A DNA stretch of 64,000 nucleotides, taken from Acidobacteriota bacterium. GTDB taxonomy: Bacteria; Acidobacteriota; Blastocatellia; RBC074. Shown here one piece after another: positions 18,204 to 26,698 of the stretch. The notes beneath the pieces are model-generated. The model was not told the origin of the DNA, searched no databases, and saw nothing but the letters and a program-made list of their open reading frames with translations. Made by a program: the position numbers and the translations under genes. Positions within the stretch are counted from its first letter, which is position 1. Each line of letters opens with the position of its first letter. The stretch covers positions 62,001 through 126,000 of the forward strand of contig JAHBSF010000004.1 in NCBI GenBank assembly GCA_019639255.1, in the 5' to 3' direction.

Positions 18204-18833
18204 CTACCTCCTCTTCATTTCGTTTTCGTAAAAAAATCTTGCTCCCTCAACAATCACCGGCGCGCCGCGCAGCAGACAGAAAGCCACCGTAGTTATCGTC
18301 AACACGATCGCGCCGATATAAAGCCCCTTAACGAATTGAGAGGCGACAAGCGCGGGAGCGCCTTCAAGGGCGAGCCTCGCGCCGAGCGCAAAGAAGGCCG
18401 CGCATTTGACGATGCCGTATGCGGCGCGGCTGCCGCGCGATCCTGTAAGCCTACGCCCCCAGACGGACTTCATCATCGTTTTTTCGCCGAAAGCCGTCTG
18501 CCCGCGCGCAAATGCAATGGCGCGCAGAAAGTCGGTCAACCCGCCCCTCGCTATGACGATTGCCGGAATCCAGAATGAAATCAGGCCCGTGGAAGCGAAA
18601 AACACCCAGTAGACGCTCTCGACTATGCGATCGGCGGCAATGTCGAATGCAGCGCCGGCGTCGCTCGTCAGATGCCGGCGCCGCGCTACATACCCGTCCG
18701 CAGCATCCAGAGCCAGCGTGATGACGAGCAGGGCAAGCGCAACCCAACTCGCAGCGCCGCCCAAGCTGAACAAGCCTATTGAGAGAAATGCAAGTGCAAG
18801 CCGCAGTATCGTGATCTGATTGGGCGTCAACAT
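18204..18833 (-). CDS. CDP-alcohol phosphatidyltransferase family protein
   Basis: The roughly 209-residue integral membrane protein has six predicted helices. It contains the full family motif DG(x2)AR(x8)G(x3)D(x3)D, seen as DGYVAR...G..FD..AD in the second loop. Such enzymes swap CMP of CDP-diacylglycerol (or another CDP-alcohol) for a hydroxyl acceptor such as glycerol-phosphate, serine or inositol-phosphate. The start at 18833 is set by AAAGGAGG about 5 nt upstream. It is the first gene of a tight three-gene operon with the HAD phosphatase and the PAP2 protein. That order suggests transfer, dephosphorylation and further headgroup transfer. The acceptor is not determinable from the motif alone. 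Confidence 0.92.
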   Translation of the reverse strand: MLTPNQITILRLALAFLSIGLFSLGGAASWVALALLVITLALDAADGYVARRRHLTSDAGAAFDIAADRIVESVYWVFFASTGLISFWIPAIVIARGGLTDFLRAIAFARGQTAFGEKTMMKSVWGRRLTGSRGSRAAYGIVKCAAFFALGARLALEGAPALVASQFVKGLYIGAIVLTITTVAFCLLRGAPVIVEGARFFYENEMKRR

Positions 18834-19152
18834 CGCGCCTCCTTTCGCATCCATTCAGCATCACTGATATGTCAATCTGTGTGCCGCAATCCCCCGGATG
18901 AGCTAAACGACTGAAGAAGCGGCATTTGACGAACCGGAGGCGAAATCGCCGATTATGGAGGGGTGCCGGGTTTTTCCGACTGCTGATATGTTTCGTTTGG
19001 CGAATCTTCCCGGCTGAACTTTCCTTGCCGGCCGGCGTATGGAAAACTGAAGGTGATAATTTTTCCGTCTGTTCCGTATATTTTTCGTCTGTTCCGTTAT
19101 CTCTCTTTTGATTGCTTTGGCAGGACTATCACAGGACCAACAGGGCTACTAA
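18834..19152. other. Divergent intergenic region
   Basis: This 319-bp region lies between the lipid operon (minus) and the M50 peptidase gene (plus). It holds one half-palindrome (19060-19109). The rest has no coding signal and no clear promoter by eye. Confidence 0.5.
19060..19109. repeat. Half palindrome (right arm only)
   Basis: TTTTTCCGTCTGTTCCGTAT followed by TCTGTTCCGTTATCTCTC matches the right arm of the family. The matching left arm is absent upstream. Confidence 0.65.
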
Positions 19153-19842
19153 ATGATTGCAAAGGATCGGGACACGATTAGATTTCTGCTGGCGGCATCG
19201 GCCGCAAGCGTTGCGCTCTGGTTTATTCCATATGCCTTTTACGCCGTATACCCGTTCCGCCTTTTCGTCACCTTCATACACGAAGGCGGGCACGCGCTGG
19301 CTACGCTGCTGACGCTCGGCGCCGTCGAGCGGATAGTGATACATGCGGACGGAAGCGGAGTGACGTATTCGCTGGGCGGGTTGCCGTTTGTGATAGCGAA
19401 TGCGGGGTATCTGGCGAGCACGCTTTACGGCGCGGGATTGCTCGTATTGTGCCGCAGCGGGCAACACGCGCGCGCGGCTTTGGCGGTAACGGCGGCGGCG
19501 ATTCTGGCGATGACGTTTTTCTTTGCCGGCAATCTTTTCAGTTGGATTACGGGAATCGGGCTGACGATAGGGTTGGCGCTCGCGGCGGCTGCGGCGAGCG
19601 TGCGATTTGCGCACTTTTTCCTGAGTTTTCTTGCCATTCAATGCTGCCTGAACGCCCTCTTCGATCTGCGTACGCTGTTTCTGATATCGACGCTCTCGGA
19701 CGGCCCGAGCGATGCGCGCAACCTGGAGCGGATGACCTTCATTCCGGCGATCATATGGACTTCGGTATGGATCGTCGCCTCGGCCGTATTGCTCGTGATG
19801 GCCTTGCGCGTGCTTGCGCGGCGCTTTCAGCCCGCGCCTTGA
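19153..19842 (+). CDS. M50-family membrane metallopeptidase
   Basis: The 229-residue polytopic membrane protein carries the zinc motif HEGGH (residues 43-47) within an early hydrophobic segment, plus a later NALFDLRT containing Asp171, the usual third ligand region. The length and single catalytic core without PDZ domain fit the M50B-like (PF13398) group. Such proteins are intramembrane zinc proteases or chaperone-like relatives. The substrate is unknown. It begins with a weak AGGG site at ATG 19153 and is followed by a pilin gene about 110 bp downstream; a link between them is not shown. Confidence 0.85.
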   Translation: MIAKDRDTIRFLLAASAASVALWFIPYAFYAVYPFRLFVTFIHEGGHALATLLTLGAVERIVIHADGSGVTYSLGGLPFVIANAGYLASTLYGAGLLVLCRSGQHARAALAVTAAAILAMTFFFAGNLFSWITGIGLTIGLALAAAAASVRFAHFFLSFLAIQCCLNALFDLRTLFLISTLSDGPSDARNLERMTFIPAIIWTSVWIVASAVLLVMALRVLARRFQPAP

Positions 19843-19952
19843 CGTAGTAATATTGGAACCCGATCAGAGATCATCCGTTATTGGAACCGGGCATTTATGC
19901 ATACGGGTCGAGGGATTCCCCTGACCGAAGACTGTAGAGCGCTGGAGAGCTT

Positions 19953-20453
19953 ATGAAGAACAGACGTGCATCCCGACGCACGCAGGCGGGATTTTCGCTC
20001 ATCGAACTGCTGATCGCCATCACGATCATCGGCATTATGGCGGCGGTGGCGATTCCGAACCTGTTGCGGTATCTGAAAACCGGCCGCGAGACCGCAGCGA
20101 TCCAATCGCTGCGAAACATACACAACAGCCAGACGCAGTATCAGGCGCTGCGCGGCAGATTCGCCACGCTCAAGGAACTCGCCGACGACGATCTGCTCGA
20201 CACAAGTTATGCGAGCGGACAACCGATCAACGGATATATTTACACCGACTCGGACGTCACTCCCGACACCTACTGCGTACACGCCGACCGCGCAAGCGAC
20301 AGCACCGCCAACCGCGATTTCAACATCAGCGAACGAGGCGTTGTCCACTACGTTGAATCGGCGTCGAAGGGCACGGTGGCGCGCGGCGAGGGAGTCCCGC
20401 TTGCAACGACGCAGCAAAGCGGCGGCGGCGGCGCTCAGGAAAAAGTCCCTTAA
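19953..20453 (+). CDS. Type IV pilin-like / pseudopilin protein
   Basis: The 166-residue protein has a short basic leader ending in Gly13 and the class III signal G-FSLIELLIAITIIG with Glu at position 5 of the mature form. A prepilin peptidase would therefore cleave after Gly13. The helix continues AAVAIPNLLRYL. The C-terminal half is a small globular domain with one Cys and an unusual Gly/Gln-rich tail (TTQQSGGGGAQEKVP). GGAGAG lies just upstream of the ATG. No other pilus or type II secretion gene is present, so it is either an isolated minor pilin or a pseudopilin. Confidence 0.9.
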   Translation: MKNRRASRRTQAGFSLIELLIAITIIGIMAAVAIPNLLRYLKTGRETAAIQSLRNIHNSQTQYQALRGRFATLKELADDDLLDTSYASGQPINGYIYTDSDVTPDTYCVHADRASDSTANRDFNISERGVVHYVESASKGTVARGEGVPLATTQQSGGGGAQEKVP

Positions 20454-20475
20454 AGCGCGGATTAAAGAGAAATTA

Positions 20476-20560
20476 AAGAGTAATAACGGAGCAAACGAAA
20501 ATTGACGGAACGCGCGGAATCTCCGTATATTCCGTCAATTTTCTTTTGTTCGTTCATCTT
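20476..20560. repeat. Intergenic palindrome, copy 7
   Basis: Left arm AGAGTAATAACGGAGCAAAC, right arm ATTTTCTTTTGTTCGTTCAT. The central part is TTGACGGAA...TTCCGTCAA. It lies between the pilin and the first VWFA gene. Confidence 0.75.
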
Positions 20561-20678
20561 TGTGTGCTGGAGCGGGCGGCCTTGTCTGTTTTGTCGCGGG
20601 CTGATGGTCTATAATTTCCGGCAGCGGCCGCCGGATTTGAGAGTGCGGCGGCAAATCGTCGTTGAAGGGATGACCCTG

Positions 20679-21698
20679 ATGAGAGGTCGTATGCGAAAGT
20701 TCGTTGCGCTGAATCTGTTGTCGAGCCTGTTGTTGATAACCGGCATTGGGAGCCTGTTGATCTTTCCGGTTGGAGCGCAGAACGGGGCGCCGCAACAGGG
20801 TGCGAGGAAACAGACCGAGGAAAAACCCGAGGTGCAGGAGCCGCAGATCATCACTACAAACGTACGGCTGGCGGTGACGATAGTAGACAAGAACAATCGT
20901 TTTATCACCAACCTGCAGCAACAGGACTTCGAGATATTCGAAGACTCGGCTCCGCAACGCATCGAATCGTTTCGTCCTGAAAGCGATCTGCCGCTCGATA
21001 TAGCCGTGCTGATGGATACGTCCAACAGCGTCAAGCCGAAGCTGAAGTTCGAGAAGGAAGCCGCGATTTCCTTTCTCTACACGATGCTTCAATCGCGGCG
21101 CGACCGCGCGCTTTTTATGACCTTTGATTCCGAGGTCGAGATGCATCAGGACTTCACAAACAGGATAGATCTGCTGCAACAGGCCATAGACAAGGTCAAG
21201 GCGAGGGGCGAAACCCGGCTTTACGATGCGGTCTATTCGGTTTGCGAAGAGAAAATGTTTGCGTCCTCGGGCCGGCGGCGCGCAATGGTAATAATCACGG
21301 ACGGCGAGGATACGGTAAGCGAAAAGACCCTGACCGATGCGATAGACATTGCGCAGCGCTCGGAAACCACGATTTTTGCAATCAGCACCAAAGCGGGCGG
21401 ATTTTTCGGCGTTCAGGCAGGCACCGTAGACCGCCGGGAGGACAAGAATCTCAAGAGGCTTGCTGAAGAAACCGGCGGTCGCGCGTTTTTCACCTCCGAG
21501 ATAATCGAGCTTGAGAAGAGTTTTTCGGCGATCGCGCACGAACTGCGCAGCCAGTACCTGATTGCATACTCGCCGACGAACGAAAAATTCGACGGCAAGT
21601 TCCGCTCAATCGATGTGAAGCTGCCCGGACGCAAGGACCTGCGCATACGCGCCAAGAAGGGATATACCGCGTTGCCGCGCACGGTAACGGCGCAGTGA
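20679..21698 (+). CDS. VWFA-related acidobacterial protein (1)
   Basis: The roughly 339-residue protein has an N-terminal membrane/signal segment (NLLSSLLLITGIGSLLIF) and a beta-rich domain (about 58-100; NVRLAVTIVDKNNRFITNL, DFEIFEDSAPQRIESF). A von Willebrand A domain follows with the MIDAS DTSNS starting at Asp113, and the protein ends YLIAYSPTNEKFDGKFRSIDVKL. This arrangement is that of the VWFA-related Acidobacterial family (TIGR03436). It probably acts outside the cytoplasmic membrane and binds a protein partner through a metal ion. The function is unknown. The ATG at 20679 has GAAGGG 9 nt upstream; the frame is open further up to 20502, but that part derives from a palindrome. Confidence 0.9.
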   Translation: MRGRMRKFVALNLLSSLLLITGIGSLLIFPVGAQNGAPQQGARKQTEEKPEVQEPQIITTNVRLAVTIVDKNNRFITNLQQQDFEIFEDSAPQRIESFRPESDLPLDIAVLMDTSNSVKPKLKFEKEAAISFLYTMLQSRRDRALFMTFDSEVEMHQDFTNRIDLLQQAIDKVKARGETRLYDAVYSVCEEKMFASSGRRRAMVIITDGEDTVSEKTLTDAIDIAQRSETTIFAISTKAGGFFGVQAGTVDRREDKNLKRLAEETGGRAFFTSEIIELEKSFSAIAHELRSQYLIAYSPTNEKFDGKFRSIDVKLPGRKDLRIRAKKGYTALPRTVTAQ

Positions 21699-21920
21699 GA
21701 GCGTGTTTTGAATGCCCCAAAGGGGCGAAAGATCTGTAGCCTGGTGCGCAAGCGCCAGGTCAGATTTAGAAAAGCGTCCAAGCCCTGAAAGGGCGAAAGA
21801 CCCATACAGCGGGATCTTCCGCCCTTTCAGGGCTGAAATTGATGTTGGCGTGATACCCAGGGCTTACGCCGCTGGGCTACAGATCTCACGCCCCTTCGGG
21901 GCTTTCAAAACACGCTCCGA
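21697..21920. repeat. Composite palindrome R3
   Basis: The outer arms are GAGCGTGTTTTGAAAGCCCC-like at both ends (about 46 bp each). Inside are GCCCCAAAGGGGCGAAAGAT, AGCCTGGTGCGCAAGCGCCA, AGCCCTGAAAGGGCGAAAGA and a CAGGGCTTACGCCGCTGGGC unit. These are the same building blocks as R1, in another order. It starts at the stop codon of the first VWFA gene. An open frame crossing it is not regarded as a gene. Confidence 0.9.
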
Positions 21921-22050
21921 GGGGAAGAAGAAGAAAGTGCTGAGTGCTGAGTGCTGAGTGCAAACAGGAAATCAGGAACTTTAATTACAGATACTTTGAA
22001 TTGAAGTTCTTCAGTTCCAAATTGCACTCGGCACTCAGCACTTCTTCCCC
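21920..22050. repeat. Heptanucleotide-ended inverted repeat next to R3
   Basis: The left end is AGAAAGTGCTGAGTGCTGAG with three AGTGCTG units. The right end is GCACTCGGCACTCAGCACTT with two. The inner part repeats the CAGGAACTTTAATTAC / TTGAAGTTCTTCAGTTCC inverted segment also found in R1. It ends about 20 bp before the second VWFA start codon. Together with R3 it occupies the 375-bp gap. Confidence 0.85.
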
Positions 22051-22073
22051 CCCCCTCATTCCAGAGGTTGACT

Positions 22074-23132
22074 ATGCAGTACCGAAAACAGTCATATCCG
22101 GTTGCGCTCGCCGCGGTCGCGACGCTTGTGTTAGCGGCGTTGTTGATCGCGCCCCCATTTGAGAAAGCGCGCGCGCAGCAGCAGCGGCCCGCGCCCTCAA
22201 AACAGGATCCCAAACAGGATCCGAAGCAGGATCCCGTAGACGAAGCGCAAACCATCAAGGTCGGCACTCAGCTTGTCAACGTGCTTTTCAGCGCTACAGA
22301 CAAGCAGAACCGCTACATCAACGACCTGAAGCAGGAAGAAATCACCATACTCGAAGACGGCAAGCCGCAGGAGATTTTCATCTTCAAGCGCGAAATGGAT
22401 CTGCCGCTGACGATGGCGATCCTGATCGACGTATCGGGCAGCGAGCAGTTTGCGCTGCCGCGATTGAGGGACACCGCCTCGCGATTCGTCGAATCGGTAG
22501 TGCGTCAGGGCAAGGATACCGTAGCCGTCATACAGTTCGAGGGCGAAGCGACCCTGTTGCAAAATCTCACGTCCAATCCGGCGCGGGTGCGAAAGGCGCT
22601 TGAAGAGGTCGCCTATATCGCGCCGCCGCCCATAGGCGTTTTCGGCGGACCCACGCCGCCCATCAACAGCGGATCGCGCCAGGGCGGCACATCGCTGCAC
22701 GATGCGGTGATCGCAACTTCGGCCGACCTGCTCGCGCGCGAACCCGGACGCAAGACGATCATACTGATTACGGACGGCGACGACACTACGAGCCGCCGCA
22801 AGATCGGCGACGCGATAGACGAGGCGCTGCGCGCGGAAGTTGTGATTTATTCCATAGGCGTGGGCGACCCCGCATACGGCGGAGTCAACGAAGGCGTACT
22901 GAAAAGACTGTCCGAATCCACGGGCGGCAGGGCGATAGTGCCGAAGGGTCTGCGCGATCTCGACAACGCATTTGCGCAACTCGAACAGGATCTGCGGCAG
23001 CAGTACCTCATTGCATATGAACCGGCCAACGAGGCAACTGACGGCGCGTTCCGCAAAATCGAGGTGAAGGTCGCCGCGCGCAAGGATCTGCGCGTTCGCC
23101 ACAGACGTGGCTACTACGCGCCCAAAGGTTGA
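22074..23132 (+). CDS. VWFA-related acidobacterial protein (2)
   Basis: The roughly 352-residue paralogue of the preceding VWFA protein has the same plan: signal segment (about 10-27), a Gln/Pro/Asp linker with KQDPKQDPKQDP, a beta-rich domain, then a VWA domain with MIDAS DVSGS starting at Asp119. It shares the ending YLIAYEPANEATDGAFRKIEVKV. The ATG at 22074 has AGAGG 6 nt upstream. A TTG two codons earlier is possible. The paralogues are separated only by composite repeats, so a tandem duplication is likely. The product is probably envelope-located; the function is unknown. Confidence 0.9.
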   Translation: MQYRKQSYPVALAAVATLVLAALLIAPPFEKARAQQQRPAPSKQDPKQDPKQDPVDEAQTIKVGTQLVNVLFSATDKQNRYINDLKQEEITILEDGKPQEIFIFKREMDLPLTMAILIDVSGSEQFALPRLRDTASRFVESVVRQGKDTVAVIQFEGEATLLQNLTSNPARVRKALEEVAYIAPPPIGVFGGPTPPINSGSRQGGTSLHDAVIATSADLLAREPGRKTIILITDGDDTTSRRKIGDAIDEALRAEVVIYSIGVGDPAYGGVNEGVLKRLSESTGGRAIVPKGLRDLDNAFAQLEQDLRQQYLIAYEPANEATDGAFRKIEVKVAARKDLRVRHRRGYYAPKG

Positions 23133-23199
23133 ATCGGAGGATTTTGCCCGACTGCGCAAAATCCGGATATTATCCCAAATCAGCAGGGAACGAATTCAT

Positions 23200-23844
23200 A
23201 TGGCTTCATCGAAACAGCCGCGCAGGAATGCGGCGCCGCAAAAGAAAAACTTCTGGACGCCGACGCGCATAGGCATTTCGGCTGCGGTGGTTGTACTGCT
23301 TGCGGCGGTAATTACGCCGTATCTTTTCAAGGAGGATGCAGCGTCAACCGCCGCAACTCCTGCGTCAGCCAACACCCGGCCGGGGCGGCCCGGCGAGCTC
23401 ACGTCTTTGCCCGCCAACGCAATGGAGGCGAATTTTTCGCTGCTCGACGGCAAGCAGGCCAATCTCGCCGGCTATTCGGGCAAGGTCGTCATTCTGGATT
23501 TATGGGCGACCTGGTGCGGCCCCTGCCGCATCGAGATTCCCTATCTCATCGAGCTTGCGGATGAATTCAGATCCCGGGGCCTCGAAGTCATAGGACTTAC
23601 TACGGAAGATCCGCGCACGGACCTGCCCGCCGTACGCGCATTCGTCAAGGAATTCAAGATCAACTACCCGATCGGCTGGGCCAACCGCGAAATCGTTCAG
23701 GGCGTGATGCGCGGGCGCGGCTCCATACCGCAGACGATCGTGTTCGGACGCGACGGCAAGATCCGCCGCCACCTCGTAGGCTTCAACCCGCGCATCAGTC
23801 CGCCGCAACTGCGCGAGGCGGTCGAAGCGGCCGTCGCCGAGTAA
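23200..23844 (+). CDS. TlpA-like membrane-anchored thioredoxin
   Basis: The 214-residue protein has a basic head, one membrane anchor (about 24-43) and a thioredoxin-like domain with the active site WATWCGPC (Cys106 and Cys109), followed by IPYLIELADEF. Such proteins are periplasmic thiol-disulfide oxidoreductases. The cis-Pro loop is in GRGSIPQTIVFG. The start at 23200 is chosen because AGGGAA lies about 10 nt upstream and a longer frame would overlap the VWFA gene. It follows VWFA gene 2 by 67 bp without a palindrome, so they may be co-transcribed. Confidence 0.88.
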   Translation: MASSKQPRRNAAPQKKNFWTPTRIGISAAVVVLLAAVITPYLFKEDAASTAATPASANTRPGRPGELTSLPANAMEANFSLLDGKQANLAGYSGKVVILDLWATWCGPCRIEIPYLIELADEFRSRGLEVIGLTTEDPRTDLPAVRAFVKEFKINYPIGWANREIVQGVMRGRGSIPQTIVFGRDGKIRRHLVGFNPRISPPQLREAVEAAVAE

Positions 23845-23932
23845 GAGAGATAACGGAACATACGAAATAAGACGGAAACTACGGAAATATTTATCTTTTC
23901 CGTAGTTTTCGTTTTTGTCCGTAATCTTTTAG
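23843..23932. repeat. Intergenic palindrome, copy 8
   Basis: It begins within the TAA stop of the TlpA-like gene: TAAGAGAGATAACGGAACAT. The right arm is CCGTAGTTTTCGTTTTTGTC then CGTAATCTTTT. It carries a canonical left arm with AAACTACGGAAATA. Confidence 0.85.
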
Positions 23933-23977
23933 AATTGCGGGGCCGATGATCAGGAATATACGGAGCAATCTCACGCT

Positions 23978-25543
23978 ATGATCAATCTTCATCCATTCAG
24001 TAATGAACCGTTTTCCGATTTTTCGGATGAGATCAACGCGCAACGCATGCAGCGCGCGCTCGAAGCCGTCGAAGCTCAACTGGGACGCGAGTATCCGCTG
24101 GTAATCGACGGCGAACGCGTCACAACCGGCGCTTTCGTCGATTCGGTCAATCCCTCGGATTTTTCTCAACTCGTGGGCCGGGTGCATCACGCCGGACGCG
24201 AGGAGGCGGACCGCGCCATAGCCGCCGCGTGGAAGGCGTTTGCAACATGGAAACACGCGCCTGCCGAGGAGCGCGCCGCGTACCTGCTGAAGGCTTCGGC
24301 CGAAATGCGGCGGCGCAAATACGAATTCAACGCCTGGCTGGTGTACGAAGTCGGGAAATCCTGGGCCGAAGCCGAAGCCGACACAGCCGAAGCCATAGAC
24401 TTTATGGAGTTTTATGCGCGTCAGGCCCTGCGCTACAGCGCGCCGCAACCCCTGACGCCCTCGCCGCTGCCGGATGAAATCAACGAAGTCAGCTACATCC
24501 CGCTCGGCGCAGGCATAGTCATCCCGCCGTGGAACTTTCCGCTCGCAATCCTTGCAGGCATGGCTACGGCGGCCATAGTCGCCGGAAACACCGTCATCCT
24601 GAAACCCTCGGATGACAGCCCCGTCATCGCGGCAAAGTTCATGGAGTTGATGGAGCAGACGGCTCTTCCTCCGGGCGTGATCAACTTTCTGCCCGCCGAC
24701 GGCCCGACGATAGGTGAATACCTCGTCGAACATCCGCAAACGCGCTTCATTTCCTTCACCGGTTCGATGGCGGTCGGACTGCGCATCAACGAACTTGCCG
24801 CAAAACCGCGCCCGGGCCAGATCTGGATCAAACGCGTCGTGGCGGAAATGGGCGGCAAGGATACGATCGTCGTAGACGAAACGGCCAATACGGACGAAGC
24901 CGCCGCGGGCATAGTAGCTTCCGCTTTCGGATATTCGGGGCAGAAATGTTCGGCGTGTTCGCGCGCGGTTGTAGTCGATTCGGTTTACGATGAGGTGTTG
25001 AACAAAGTCGTAGACCGCGTCAATTCGCTGCGCCTGGGTCCGGCCAAGGACCCAACGATCGCTACGGGGCCGGTTTCCTCCAAACGCGCTTTTGAGAAAA
25101 TCGGGAAATACATCGAGATCGGAAAAACCGAGGGGCGCATAGCGGCCGGGGGCGGACCGCATGAACTTGCCGACAAAGGGTGGTTCGTTCAGCCGACCGT
25201 TATCGCCGATGTAGATCCGCAGGCGCGCGTGTCGCAGGAAGAAATATTCGGCCCCGTCCTGGCTTTCATCAGGGCGAAGGATTTCGATGATGCGCTCGGC
25301 ATCGCCAACAATACGGTGTACGGGCTTACGGGCGCGCTTTATTCGGCGCGGCGCGACCGTATAGAGCGGGCGCGGCGCGATTTTCACGTCGGAAATCTTT
25401 ACATCAACCGCAAGTGCACGGGAGCGCTCGTTGACGTGCACCCGTTCGGCGGTTTCAATATGTCGGGAACCGATTCGAAGGCAGGCGGGCGCGATTATCT
25501 GGGGCTGTTCCTGCAGGCGAAGTCCGTAGCCGAAAAGCTGTGA
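23978..25543 (+). CDS. pruA: L-glutamate gamma-semialdehyde (P5C) dehydrogenase
   Basis: This 521-residue aldehyde dehydrogenase of the RocA/PruA group oxidises glutamate gamma-semialdehyde (in equilibrium with pyrroline-5-carboxylate) to glutamate with NAD+, the second step of proline breakdown. The catalytic Cys324 lies in SGQKCSACSRA and the general base Glu290 in VVAEMGGKD. The nucleotide pocket is around GNTVILKPSDD, and FGGFNMSGTDSKAGG near the end is typical of the P5CDH group. No proline dehydrogenase domain is fused and no putA is adjacent. It precedes a redoxin gene by only 9 bp, suggesting co-transcription. Confidence 0.92.
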   Translation: MINLHPFSNEPFSDFSDEINAQRMQRALEAVEAQLGREYPLVIDGERVTTGAFVDSVNPSDFSQLVGRVHHAGREEADRAIAAAWKAFATWKHAPAEERAAYLLKASAEMRRRKYEFNAWLVYEVGKSWAEAEADTAEAIDFMEFYARQALRYSAPQPLTPSPLPDEINEVSYIPLGAGIVIPPWNFPLAILAGMATAAIVAGNTVILKPSDDSPVIAAKFMELMEQTALPPGVINFLPADGPTIGEYLVEHPQTRFISFTGSMAVGLRINELAAKPRPGQIWIKRVVAEMGGKDTIVVDETANTDEAAAGIVASAFGYSGQKCSACSRAVVVDSVYDEVLNKVVDRVNSLRLGPAKDPTIATGPVSSKRAFEKIGKYIEIGKTEGRIAAGGGPHELADKGWFVQPTVIADVDPQARVSQEEIFGPVLAFIRAKDFDDALGIANNTVYGLTGALYSARRDRIERARRDFHVGNLYINRKCTGALVDVHPFGGFNMSGTDSKAGGRDYLGLFLQAKSVAEKL

Positions 25544-25552
25544 GGAGAAATA

Positions 25553-26632
25553 ATGAAGCGAAGTTTGATTCTGTCCTCGGCGATCCTGATTGCGTTTACT
25601 GGTGCGATTGCGCTGCGGCCCGAAGCCCAGGCTGTGGGCGGCGCAGTTCTGGGCCAACCCGCTCCCGAATTTGCCCTCAAGGATCTTTCGGGGCGCGTGC
25701 ATAGGCTGTCGGATTATCGCGATAAACCCGCGGTAATCGCATTCATATCGGCGAAATGTCCGGTATCGAACGACTACAACGAAAGACTGCGCGCATTTGC
25801 CGAGCAATACACATCCAAAGGCGTAACCGTTCTGGGAATAAACTCGAGCAGCGACGAAACGGTCGAGATGATCCGCGAGCACGCCGAACGACACGGATTC
25901 GGTTTCCCCGTCCTGAAAGACGAGGGAAACGCCGTGGCCGACGCTTACGGCGCTGTGCGCACGCCCGAAGTTTATGCAACTGACGGGCGCGGCATTCTGC
26001 GGTATCACGGGCGCATAGACAATTCGCGCGATCCTTCACGCATACGCCGCAGCGAACTGCGCGAGGCAGTAGAGGCGCTGATTGCCGGAAAGGATGTCGC
26101 GACCCCGGAAGCGAAAGCCTTCGGTTGCCTGATCAAGCGCGCGCAGACGTCGATGTTTGAAGGTTTGAAGACGAAGGTATCGGCGCAGGGCAATGCATCG
26201 GCGATAAAGCTGATCAAGCCGGCCGGGTATGCGCCGCTTGTCAAGGAAACCACGGGTGCGGGCAAGGTGCTGGTGGTGAACTTCTGGGCCACGTGGTGCG
26301 GGCCGTGCGTTGCCGAATTTCCGGAGTTCGTCGAACTCGATCACGTATACCGCTCGAAGGGCGTGCGTTTCGTGGGCATAAGCGCAGACGAGGTCAGCGA
26401 CCTGCAGTCGAAAGTAGCGCCGTTTGTGAAGGAAAAGAAGGTCGGATTCGAGATATTCGTTCAGGACGTCGAAGACCCGCAGGACATGATCGACGTGGTG
26501 GACAAGAAGTGGGAAGGCACGCTGCCGGCGACTTTCGTCTACGACAAAAAGGGCGAACCCGTGCTTATACGCTATGGGATAATCAACCGCGATACCCTGG
26601 TCGAGGCCATAGAAAAGGCGCTGAAATCCTGA
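25553..26632 (+). CDS. Two-domain redoxin: AhpC/TSA-like plus TlpA-like
   Basis: The 359-residue protein has a signal peptide (about 1-27). The first thioredoxin-fold domain (about 34-178) has GQPAPEFALKDLSGR and a single Cys69 in SAKCPVSNDYN. A linker follows with Cys191 in AFGCLIKRA. The second domain (about 215-359) has the dithiol site WATWCGPC (Cys248 and Cys251). Domain one resembles redoxins common in Planctomycetes and Acidobacteria, domain two resembles TlpA/ResA. It is probably a periplasmic reductant or peroxidase relay in which Cys248/251 reduce Cys69/191; that relay is an inference. It is the second gene after pruA, 9 bp away. Confidence 0.85.
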   Translation: MKRSLILSSAILIAFTGAIALRPEAQAVGGAVLGQPAPEFALKDLSGRVHRLSDYRDKPAVIAFISAKCPVSNDYNERLRAFAEQYTSKGVTVLGINSSSDETVEMIREHAERHGFGFPVLKDEGNAVADAYGAVRTPEVYATDGRGILRYHGRIDNSRDPSRIRRSELREAVEALIAGKDVATPEAKAFGCLIKRAQTSMFEGLKTKVSAQGNASAIKLIKPAGYAPLVKETTGAGKVLVVNFWATWCGPCVAEFPEFVELDHVYRSKGVRFVGISADEVSDLQSKVAPFVKEKKVGFEIFVQDVEDPQDMIDVVDKKWEGTLPATFVYDKKGEPVLIRYGIINRDTLVEAIEKALKS

Positions 26633-26698
26633 GGCCGACAAGCCTCTGAACACCGAAAAACCCGCAGAAGATAAAGCAGAAGAAAAAGAGAGGTTCAC

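Noticed and set aside
21712-21957. Short frames across composite repeat R3 (and similar ones across R2)
   Set aside because: They consist entirely of the hairpin modules, appear in both orientations and have no independent coding signal.
23891-26008. Long open frame on the minus strand (about 705 codons) opposite pruA and the redoxin gene
   Set aside because: It is antisense to two genes with clear catalytic motifs. GC-rich codon use keeps the opposite strand open. Its translation shows no domain.
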